Assembly (NCBI RefSeq): GCF_004307995.1
Contig: NZ_SIRE01000001.1
Coordinates: forward strand, 35,827-99,826
Source of the DNA: Paenibacillus thalictri
Lineage (GTDB): Bacteria; Bacillota; Bacilli; Paenibacillales; NBRC-103111
Direction: 5' to 3'
Length of the DNA stretch: 64,000 nucleotides
Made by a program: the position numbers and the translations under genes. The notes below the pieces were generated by a model, which worked only from the letters and a program-made list of their open reading frames with translations, did not search any database and had not been told where the DNA came from. Below, in pieces: positions 17,319 to 24,653 of this stretch (position 1 is its first letter; each line of letters starts with the position of its first letter).

Positions 17319-18740
17319 TTAAGCTAATATGTTCTGCATAAAAACTTCCGCCAGCTTGCGCTGCAGCCGGAATAGACGCGCCGCATGCTCCGGAGCCTCC
17401 ACCGCATTGTCGAATTCATACGGGTCCTGCGGCAGATGAACCAGCTCGGCAAAGTTCTCGTCAGGCTTGTTCACCTGAATATATTTGGTTTCGCCGTCGC
17501 TGATCGCGGCAAAACCTTCCCCTTCGCAAATGACGTAAGGGTGTCCGCCCTGTGCAGCAATATGTTTAAAATCGTCCCCGTCAGAGACTACCGGCGGCAG
17601 CTGCGCAGCCTTCAGGCATGTCGGCATAATGTCGACCAGCATCACCTTCTCGTCTAAGCGCACGTGCTCCTTCTCTCCTGGATACTGCACCAGCAGCGGC
17701 ACGTTCCAGACGTCCTCGTAGGCGCAGTTGTTTTTGCCCCAGATGCCGTGGTGGCCTAGCATTTCTCCGTGGTCCGCGGTGAAAATGATCAGGACGTTGT
17801 CCCCGAAACGGGCCTTCACGGCGTCCAGAATGCAGCCGATATATTCGTCGATCTGCACGATGTTGGCGAAATAATTCCGGGTCAGCGTGTCCCAGTACTC
17901 GTCGGAAAAGTTTTTGCAGGCCCGATCCGGGGCCGCCGCCGATCCGTCGATCCGGCCCGGCCCGTGGTAGCTGGTGTGATGAATCCGGCTCTCCGGATCG
18001 AATTCGCCCTGCTTCACATGCCGCGGCTGCGCGCGGCTCATATCCACCTTGTCGTAATAATCGGCCGGGGCATCAAACGGATAATGCGGACCGCTGAACG
18101 ATACCCAGGTGAACAACGGCTCCTGCCCGTCGTAAGAAGCGATATATTCCGCCGCCTTGCGGCCTACCCAGCTGTCGGGATGCCATTCCTTGGGCAGCGG
18201 GGACGGATACACCTTCTGCGTTTCCTTGTTCCAAGCCGCGTCGCGGTAAGCCTGCAAATGGCCATGCGCTTCCAGCTCCTTGCTGTAATCGTCGTAATGC
18301 CATGCCGACACCAGCTTGCCGTCCTGCAGACACAAATCGTCAATTCCCAGGCTCATATAATAATCGCGGTAATCGTCGTACGGCAGCGTCTTGTCTTTTC
18401 TGGTCTCCGCGTATTTCACCGGGATAAAATGGCACTTCCCGAATACGGAGGTGCGGTAACCTCCCCGCTTTAATTCGGAGAACAAGGTAGGCACCTCTTG
18501 TCCCATCCGGCATTCGCGGAAATTGCTGTACGCGCCGTTATTATGCGGCAGCCGCCCGGTGGCGATCGCGCAACGTGAAGGCAGGCACCACGGGCTGTTC
18601 GTATACGCCCGCTCAAACATCAGCGACTCGCCGGCAAGCCGGTCGAGATTCGGCGTGCGGATCGCTTCGTTGCCGTAACAGCTGAGGCCGTCCTTACGCA
18701 GCTCGTCTGCGGTAATAAGCACAATATGAGGCCGATTCAT
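17319..18740 (-). CDS. Sulfatase B (type I, S1 family)
   Basis: A 473-residue cytoplasmic sulfatase with SPWCLPSR (formylglycine cysteine 52), the N-terminal metal segment ITADELRKDG and the second site IFTADHGEMLGHHGIWGKNN. It aligns along its length with sulfatase A, and some stretches are nearly identical at the DNA level (for example near 16571 and 18079), pointing to a tandem duplication. An AAGGAG site lies about 12 bases before the ATG. The gene follows the binding protein after a 152-bp gap that contains two hairpins (18807-18829 and 18854-18881). It probably removes sulfate from a position of the imported sugar different from its neighbour's target. Confidence 0.92.
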   Translation of the reverse strand: MNRPHIVLITADELRKDGLSCYGNEAIRTPNLDRLAGESLMFERAYTNSPWCLPSRCAIATGRLPHNNGAYSNFRECRMGQEVPTLFSELKRGGYRTSVFGKCHFIPVKYAETRKDKTLPYDDYRDYYMSLGIDDLCLQDGKLVSAWHYDDYSKELEAHGHLQAYRDAAWNKETQKVYPSPLPKEWHPDSWVGRKAAEYIASYDGQEPLFTWVSFSGPHYPFDAPADYYDKVDMSRAQPRHVKQGEFDPESRIHHTSYHGPGRIDGSAAAPDRACKNFSDEYWDTLTRNYFANIVQIDEYIGCILDAVKARFGDNVLIIFTADHGEMLGHHGIWGKNNCAYEDVWNVPLLVQYPGEKEHVRLDEKVMLVDIMPTCLKAAQLPPVVSDGDDFKHIAAQGGHPYVICEGEGFAAISDGETKYIQVNKPDENFAELVHLPQDPYEFDNAVEAPEHAARLFRLQRKLAEVFMQNILA

Positions 18741-18806
18741 CGGTTAGACCAGCTCCTTTTATTTTTCAACGCGCGCAAATTCCAGGCGTGCGTTGCGGCG
18801 CTGCAT

Positions 18807-18881
18807 GGCGGGTGTCGCTCGAACCCGCCCGGGCAAATCGCAAGCAACACATGGAGGCCGGTGAAGTAAAACTCCGGCCCC
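18807..18881 (-). other. Two intercistronic hairpins between binding protein and sulfatase genes
   Basis: The gap 18741-18892 contains GGCGGGT / ACCCGCC (18807-18813 and 18823-18829). It also contains a GC-rich stem with GGCCGG at 18856-18861 and CCGGCC at 18874-18879. Neither has a T-run. In operons of this kind such structures often protect the 3' end of the abundant binding-protein message and reduce downstream expression; that role is inferred here. Confidence 0.5.
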
Positions 18882-18892
18882 GCTAATAACGA

Positions 18893-20533
18893 TTATTTTT
18901 TCGCTTTGTCGTATTCCGCTTGGTACATCGCTTGAAGTTCCTTCAAGCCGATTTTTTCCAGCTGCTTGGTGTATTCGCCCCATTTGTCAAACGTCATCGT
19001 GCCGAGAATAAACTTGGCGCGCACTTCCTTGACATAGGTTTCCAGGTCGCTTGTAATTTGGTTGGCCCGCTCCTGCTTCTCCGGCGGCAGCATCGGCGCG
19101 CTGTAGGAAACTTTCGGCAGGTACGCTTTCACTTTATCGATATACGTCGGCATCGGTGTGCCTTCCATCGTTGGACGCAGCTGCTTCTCGCCAAACAAAC
19201 CTACCGCCTGGTCCCCGGGGAAATAAGTCCATTTCTGTCCAAGCTCGCGCTCAAGCCCATTCGGGGAATTCAAAAGTTCCGGTTTGAACGCCAAGCTGCC
19301 GTCCGGCTTCTTCTCGTACGATTCGCCTTCCTTGCCTAAATAAATTAGCGTAGCTCCTTCATCGCTGTAGAAATAGTCGGCCCAACGGACGCTGGCTTCG
19401 ATATTTTTATTCGCCTTAGTGATCAGGAAAGCCGGAGAATTCGCCCGCGGATTGTAGAAGTTCCAGAGCTGATCCCCCTTCGGTCCTTTGATCGGCTCGA
19501 TGGCATCGAATTGATCGGCGTATTTGCCGGCGTTGCGCGGCTGGTACAAAGCGGTGAAGCCAATGCGGTTATCCGCCAGCTTGCCGAAATAAATCTGGTC
19601 TGTCTGCGTGAAAATTTCCGGGTCGATCAGCTTCTGGTCGTACAGCTGCTTCAAAAACTGCAATGTTTCCTTATATCTGTCGTCATCCAGCCAAATGTTC
19701 ACCTTGCCGTTCTCCAGATTGGCCGCAAACAGGTTGCCGTATCCGTATTGATATTCCAGCCCAAACATGTTCGCTACGGTGCGGGTCACAAAGTCAATCG
19801 TATGCGCGGAAAGCGGGATTTCATCGGCTTTGCCGTTGCCGTTCGGATCCTTGTCGCGGAACGCAATCAGCACCTTAAGCAGCTCATCCGACGTTTTTGG
19901 CGGCTGCATGCCGACCTTCTCCAGCCATTTCATGTTGATTAGCGGATAACGTCCGACGTTGGACGGCAAGTAATCTTTGACGTTCGGCAGGAAATAAATA
20001 TGCCCGTCCGGCGAAGTAATCGCTTGCTTGACGTCCGGGTATTTGTCGAGCATCGCTTTGACATTCGGCGCATATTTGTCGATATACGGCTCCAGCGGCA
20101 CAAACAAACCTTGGGAGGAAAACTTCTGAATTTGCGATACGCCCAGATCGTTCTTAAGAATAATATCCGGCAGATCACCTGTGGAAAGCAGCAGATTCAG
20201 CCGCTCCTTCGAAGCGTTGTTGGCCAAGCTTGGCGTGTCCCAATTGAGATGGATATTGGTTTTCTCCTCCATCGTTTTCCATAAATACATGTCGTTATAG
20301 TTGCCCAACTGCGGGTCCTGCCTGGAAAACGCCTTGAGCTCAATCTTGTTCTTCACAATCGGGAATCCCGTATTCGCTACTCCGCTTTTGTCTTCGCCTG
20401 CCGCAGGCGCCGTATTACCGTTATTGCCGGCCGCACCGCTGCCTGCGTTTCCCCCGTCGCTGCTGCAGCCTGCCAGTTGAAAAGCCAAAGAAGCGGATAA
20501 CGCAAGCAAAGCGTGTTTTTTCCAAGTGTTCAT
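18893..20533 (-). CDS. Solute-binding lipoprotein, LplA type (set 2)
   Basis: A 546-residue lipoprotein with a signal peptide and lipobox (FQLAGC, cysteine near residue 23), a Gly/Asn/Ala-rich linker, then a binding-protein fold. An ExxPNGNGKADEIP-type loop (DKDPNGNGKADEI) is typical of the LplA/YtcQ group. A GGAGGGG site precedes the ATG by 6-7 bases. It follows the two permease genes in the same operon and precedes two sulfatases, so it is expected to bind sulfated oligosaccharides. The order permease-permease-binding protein is common in Paenibacillus LplBC systems. Confidence 0.92.
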   Translation of the reverse strand: MNTWKKHALLALSASLAFQLAGCSSDGGNAGSGAAGNNGNTAPAAGEDKSGVANTGFPIVKNKIELKAFSRQDPQLGNYNDMYLWKTMEEKTNIHLNWDTPSLANNASKERLNLLLSTGDLPDIILKNDLGVSQIQKFSSQGLFVPLEPYIDKYAPNVKAMLDKYPDVKQAITSPDGHIYFLPNVKDYLPSNVGRYPLINMKWLEKVGMQPPKTSDELLKVLIAFRDKDPNGNGKADEIPLSAHTIDFVTRTVANMFGLEYQYGYGNLFAANLENGKVNIWLDDDRYKETLQFLKQLYDQKLIDPEIFTQTDQIYFGKLADNRIGFTALYQPRNAGKYADQFDAIEPIKGPKGDQLWNFYNPRANSPAFLITKANKNIEASVRWADYFYSDEGATLIYLGKEGESYEKKPDGSLAFKPELLNSPNGLERELGQKWTYFPGDQAVGLFGEKQLRPTMEGTPMPTYIDKVKAYLPKVSYSAPMLPPEKQERANQITSDLETYVKEVRAKFILGTMTFDKWGEYTKQLEKIGLKELQAMYQAEYDKAKK

Positions 20534-20610
20534 CTAGAACCCCTCCATATTTGTATATTTGCACAATTGTATCATTCACAGCCGCAGAGGAGCAGCCGGT
20601 TATGCCTTCC

Positions 20611-21504
20611 TTACCCTTTGACAGCGCCAATCATAACGCCTTGCACGAAAAACTTCTGGATAAACGGGTACAAAATCAGCATCGGCAAACTGGCCAAAAT
20701 AATGCTCGCGTATTTGATCGACTCCGCCTGCATCATCCGCTGGGTCGCGTTCGGGTCGGTGCCCGTCATATCCTGGGCGGAAGACTGAATGATGATTTCC
20801 CGCAGCACAAGCGGCAGCGTTTGCAGTTTTTTGTCGGATAAATAGATCATTGCATTGAAATACGAATTCCAGTTCTCCACGCTGTAGAACAGAAACATCA
20901 CCGCCAGAATCGGCGTAGACAACGGAAGCACGACGCTGAATAAAATTCGCGTATTGCTTGCCCCGTCCATGTGGGAAGCTTCATAGAGCTCCCCGGGAAT
21001 GCTGCTCTGAAAAAACGTCCTCATCACGATCAGATTGTACGTATTGAGAGCGGTTGGCAGCACGACCGCCCACATGCTGTTGTCGATATGCAGCGCTTTC
21101 ACTATTAAATACTGCGGAATCAATCCGCCGGAGAAAAACATCGTAAATACGGCAATCAGCATCAGCGGCCCGCGGCCCTTCAGATCGGACCGGGATAACG
21201 GATATGCGGCCAAAACCGTCATCGTCAAATTAATCGCAACCGCGACAAGCGTATACACAATGGAATTGCGGTAACCGGTCCAGATGCGGGCATTCTCGAA
21301 CACATTCGTATAGCCCTCCAGATTCCAGCCTTTGGGCAGCAGCCATATCTCTCCGTTCAGCACTTTGGTCGGATCGCTGAACGATGCGACGATGCAATAC
21401 CAGATCGGATAAAGCACGATGACCGTCAATAAGGAGAGCAGCACCACCAGCACCACGTTAAATGCTTTATCGGAGGGGGTTTCAAATCGGTTTAACGCAG
21501 ACAT
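20611..21504 (-). CDS. ABC permease, LplC/YtcP type (set 2)
   Basis: A 297-residue permease of the COG0395 type with about six membrane helices and the EAA loop LYEASHMDGASNTRILFSVVLPLS; it ends in the family's VKG tail. ATG 21504 has TAGGAGTG upstream, and the gene begins 10 bp after the partner permease stop at 21515. The frame is open further upstream into that gene but lacks support there. It pairs with the 21515-22483 permease. Confidence 0.9.
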   Translation of the reverse strand: MSALNRFETPSDKAFNVVLVVLLSLLTVIVLYPIWYCIVASFSDPTKVLNGEIWLLPKGWNLEGYTNVFENARIWTGYRNSIVYTLVAVAINLTMTVLAAYPLSRSDLKGRGPLMLIAVFTMFFSGGLIPQYLIVKALHIDNSMWAVVLPTALNTYNLIVMRTFFQSSIPGELYEASHMDGASNTRILFSVVLPLSTPILAVMFLFYSVENWNSYFNAMIYLSDKKLQTLPLVLREIIIQSSAQDMTGTDPNATQRMMQAESIKYASIILASLPMLILYPFIQKFFVQGVMIGAVKG

Positions 21505-21514
21505 GGTTTCACTC

Positions 21515-22483
21515 CTACCATAAGCTTGATGAGCTGACTCGGCGTGCCAAATAGTTGGCGAGCAGCAAAACGATAAAGTTACACACGGAGTTGAACAAGC
21601 CGACGGCCGCCGCAAAGCTGAATGAACTCTCCAGCAAGCCGGTGCGGTATACATAGGTGGAAATAACGTCGGAGGCCGATAATGTGGCGTTGTTTTGCAT
21701 CAGCAATATTTTTTCAAAACCGACGTTAAGCAATTGCCCGACCCGCAAAATAAGCAGCACGATAATCGTTGGCATAATGCCCGGCAGCGATACGTTAAAC
21801 AGCCGCTTCAGCTTGCTGGCCCCGTCGATGGCCGCGGCTTCGTACAGCTCGGGATTAATCCCTGCAAGCGCCGCCAAATAAATGATCGCATTCCAGCCCA
21901 TATTCTCCCATACATTGCTCAGCACAAACAACGTTTTGAAATAACCCGGCTCGATCATAAAATTGATCGGGTCGTGCCCAAACCAGCCGACGATGGTGTT
22001 GAATATGCCCCCTTTCACCGAAGTGAAGGTGAGCATTACGCCGACAACAACTACAACCGACAGAAAATGCGGCAAATACGTGGCATTTTGCACAAGCTTT
22101 TTAAAAGCGGCGTTTTTCACTTCATTTAGCATCAACGCCAGCACGATTGGCGCAAAAAATCCGACTGCCAAGCTGTACAAGCTGATGCCCAGCGTATTTC
22201 CGATGATCCGCCAAAAGTTGTAATAATGGAAGAAACGATCAAAATGAACAAAACCGGCCCATGGGCTTCCGTTGATCCCTTTCAGGGGCAGGAAGTTTTT
22301 GAAAGCAATTTGCAGCCCGTACATCGGCAAATAGTGGAAAATAATGTAGTACGCAAGCGGCAGCAATAACATAAGGTACAACTCGTAATTCCGCGTATAA
22401 GCGATCCATTTTTTACGGGACGACTGTCTGCGGACTACCGCCTGCTTCCCGTTGACAGACGCATTTGCAGCATGAGGGGGCAT
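21515..22483 (-). CDS. ABC permease, LplB type (set 2)
   Basis: A 322-residue permease. A cytoplasmic N-terminus is followed by LYLMLLLPLAYYIIFHYLPMYG, characteristic of LplB, then about six helices and the EAA loop LYEAAAIDGASKLKRLFNVSLPGI. ATG 22483 has GAGGAAG upstream and is preferred over a TTG at 22510. It is the first gene of the five-gene operon running to 15786. The 200 bp upstream (22497-22696) are duplicated in front of the third sulfatase gene. Confidence 0.9.
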   Translation of the reverse strand: MPPHAANASVNGKQAVVRRQSSRKKWIAYTRNYELYLMLLLPLAYYIIFHYLPMYGLQIAFKNFLPLKGINGSPWAGFVHFDRFFHYYNFWRIIGNTLGISLYSLAVGFFAPIVLALMLNEVKNAAFKKLVQNATYLPHFLSVVVVVGVMLTFTSVKGGIFNTIVGWFGHDPINFMIEPGYFKTLFVLSNVWENMGWNAIIYLAALAGINPELYEAAAIDGASKLKRLFNVSLPGIMPTIIVLLILRVGQLLNVGFEKILLMQNNATLSASDVISTYVYRTGLLESSFSFAAAVGLFNSVCNFIVLLLANYLARRVSSSSLW

Positions 22484-22496
22484 ACCTTCTTCCTCT

Positions 22497-22696
22497 CTTC
22501 CGTTCTCCAATGAAGTTTGTGGTGGTGCTTGGGCTTACCATACTACCTGCTCAGCTATAACGTAAATATGTGACTTCAATTCGCACTTGGTGATTCTGGT
22601 TTCTGCGAATTTTTCATTTTTTTCGCTGCTGCGGCGTGATTTTCGTAATGTGTCAAATCAATTTGCAATTGGTTAATCTGCTTTTCCCGGCTTTTT
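22497..22696 (-). promoter_or_regulatory. Upstream regulatory region, copy A (importer/sulfatase operon)
   Basis: About 200 bp that recur with roughly 85-90% identity by eye at 24320-24520. Conserved parts are the box at 22561-22590 (core GTAAATATGTGA on the plus strand), a strongly kept segment with TGTCAAATCAATTTGCAATT, and the stretch next to the gene start. Read leftward it contains TTGACA but no good -10 at 17 bp, suggesting a promoter that needs an activator. An AATTCGC / GCGAATT inverted pair in this copy flanks the box. Confidence 0.7.
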
Positions 22697-22747
22697 CCCG
22701 CTGTCCCGGTTCGTTGTTTGTCAGATTTCATCCAACTATGACGACAT

Positions 22748-24244
22748 TTAAGCCATCAGCCTTTGCTCCAGCAGCTCCGCCAAAAACGGACTGCTGTTCT
22801 TCAGCTCTTCATACAGCAGGCGGCGCATCCGCTGGAGCTGCCCGGCATGCTCCGGCTTTCCAGCCGCGTTCCCGTTCTCGTACGGGTCCGCCTTCATATC
22901 GTACAGCTCCTCTATATCCCGGTAACGGAAAATGTATTTCCAATCATCCGTCCGAATCGACAGATTAACGCTGTCCGTATCGGGATTAAAGCCGGTGAGC
23001 GGCGTATATTCGCCTTTGCCGTTTTCCTCCCCGTTCCACTTGAACGTCTCGGCCGTCACGTAATCGCGGTGTCTGGCGGCTTGACCCTGTACAACGCCGG
23101 CGAAAGAACGGCCGTCGATGTCCCCCGTTTGTATCGATACACCGGCGAGATCGGCAAGCGTCGGGATCAGGTCGTTTAACTGCACAAGCGCTTCCGAGCT
23201 GCTTCCCGCAGCGCCGGCTCCGGCGATAATGAGCGGCACGCGCAGCGCTTCGTCGTAGTGGAGATAAAAACCTTTTTCCACGAGGCCATGAGCCCCCATC
23301 ATATCGCCGTGATCGGATACAAATACAACGATCGTATTTTCGTAAAGGTCGTTTTGCTTCAAATAATCGGTAATCACGCCAACCTGATCGTCGATCAGAG
23401 TGCAAAAGCCCAAATAATGGGCGATAAACCGTCTCCACTCGCTTTCGTCGCAATGCTCCAAATGTTTGTAATACCTCGACTCCAACACTTCCCCCGGCTT
23501 TCCGTCCGTGCCCTTCAGGAAATTCGGCGGCAGCACGATATCTTCAGGATTAATCAGCGTATCGTAAGGCGCCGGCACGACCATCGGAAAATGCGGCGCA
23601 TTATACGAGCAGACGGCGAAGAAAGGCCGGTCCTGCTCGCGGCGCTCCATCGACGCCAGGAACTGCCGGGTCTGCCACACCTCAAGATAATGCTCCAAAG
23701 CGATTTCTGCCCTTCCGCACGGCGCTTTCCCCGGCTGCTTCAGCAGTTCCGCATCGGCGGCAGTCAAATTCTCGATGTTGTCCGGAAGCAGCGAATACCC
23801 TTGCGATTCGGCATATTCGCGGTACTCCAGAATGAATCTCCCGCGGTCAATGCCTTTTGGCTTGGCCGGTATAGCAGCCAGATCGGAGAAACCGAACCGG
23901 GCAGGCGTCGTACCGGGAACATGCCATTTGCCCGTATACATCGTATGGTACCCCGCGTCCCGGAACCGGTTCACCAAACCGCCGTCCGCGATTTCCGACC
24001 TTATATGCCGCCAATTGCCCATCACATGATGGTCGTGCGGCATTCTTCCGCTCCATAGGCTGGTCCGCGCGGGACAACATAAAGGGTATGGCGTGTAACA
24101 TTTATCCAGCGAAATGCCGTCCTTGGCAAGCGCGTCCAGATGGGGCGTAATCGCTGAGGTGTTTCCGTGGAAACGAAGCGTGTCCCAACTTTGCTCGTCG
24201 CTCATAATGACAACGATATTCGGTTGGTTTGGTTTGACTGCCAT
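22748..24244 (-). CDS. Sulfatase C (type I, S1 family)
   Basis: A 498-residue cytoplasmic sulfatase of a different subgroup from A and B. The signature is PLCCPAR, so the formylglycine cysteine is residue 56; the first metal segment is IMSDEQSWD and the second VFVSDHGDMMGAHGLVEKG. There is no signal peptide. Its operon is separate: it lies upstream of the set 2 permease genes and is controlled by copy B of the duplicated region (24320-24520). It probably acts with sulfatases A and B on the same imported glycan. The ATG is preceded by AAAGGGG at a long spacing. Confidence 0.92.
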   Translation of the reverse strand: MAVKPNQPNIVVIMSDEQSWDTLRFHGNTSAITPHLDALAKDGISLDKCYTPYPLCCPARTSLWSGRMPHDHHVMGNWRHIRSEIADGGLVNRFRDAGYHTMYTGKWHVPGTTPARFGFSDLAAIPAKPKGIDRGRFILEYREYAESQGYSLLPDNIENLTAADAELLKQPGKAPCGRAEIALEHYLEVWQTRQFLASMERREQDRPFFAVCSYNAPHFPMVVPAPYDTLINPEDIVLPPNFLKGTDGKPGEVLESRYYKHLEHCDESEWRRFIAHYLGFCTLIDDQVGVITDYLKQNDLYENTIVVFVSDHGDMMGAHGLVEKGFYLHYDEALRVPLIIAGAGAAGSSSEALVQLNDLIPTLADLAGVSIQTGDIDGRSFAGVVQGQAARHRDYVTAETFKWNGEENGKGEYTPLTGFNPDTDSVNLSIRTDDWKYIFRYRDIEELYDMKADPYENGNAAGKPEHAGQLQRMRRLLYEELKNSSPFLAELLEQRLMA

Positions 24245-24319
24245 GGCTATAAAATCCCCTTTCTCAAGCTGCGAACGGTAATTAACACGCTGCTCAACAC
24301 GAGCTCCGGCGCTTCCTTG

Positions 24320-24520
24320 CTTCCGTTCTCCATGAAGTTTGTAATGGTGCTTGGGCTAACCATACTACCTGCTCATCTATACCGTAAATATGTGACTTGA
24401 ATTCGGACTTGGCGATTCTGGTTTCCGCGTATTTTTTTGTTTTTTACGCTGCTGCAGCGCGGTTTTCGTAATGTGTCAAATCAATTTGCAATTGGCTAAT
24501 CTGCTTTCCCCGGCTTTTAT
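24320..24520 (-). promoter_or_regulatory. Upstream regulatory region, copy B (sulfatase C)
   Basis: Second copy of the ~200-bp segment at 22497-22696, in the same orientation relative to the downstream gene. The box with core GTAAATATGTGA is at 24383-24412. The TGTCAAATCAATTTGCAATT segment is kept exactly. Scattered substitutions show the duplication is not recent. Confidence 0.7.
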
Positions 24521-24544
24521 CCGGCTGTTACCACCTGAAATAGA

Positions 24545-24575
24545 GGAGAAGAGGACGACTTGCGTCGCCCTCTCC
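24545..24575. other. Hairpin downstream of secreted hydrolase gene
   Basis: GGAGAAGAGGACGAC pairs imperfectly with GTCGCCCTCTCC around TTGC. The TTTTTT tail is on the rightward side (24580-24585), while the leftward tail is only TCTATTTC. It may still end the leftward gene that stops at 24654. Nothing else is seen in 24576-24653. Confidence 0.45.
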
Positions 24576-24653
24576 GGCTTTTTTCGGAATGTTGATCGGC
24601 TGCTACACCGCTTGCGAACTGCAGGACATTTAAGACCGTTGTTACTTACGGGC

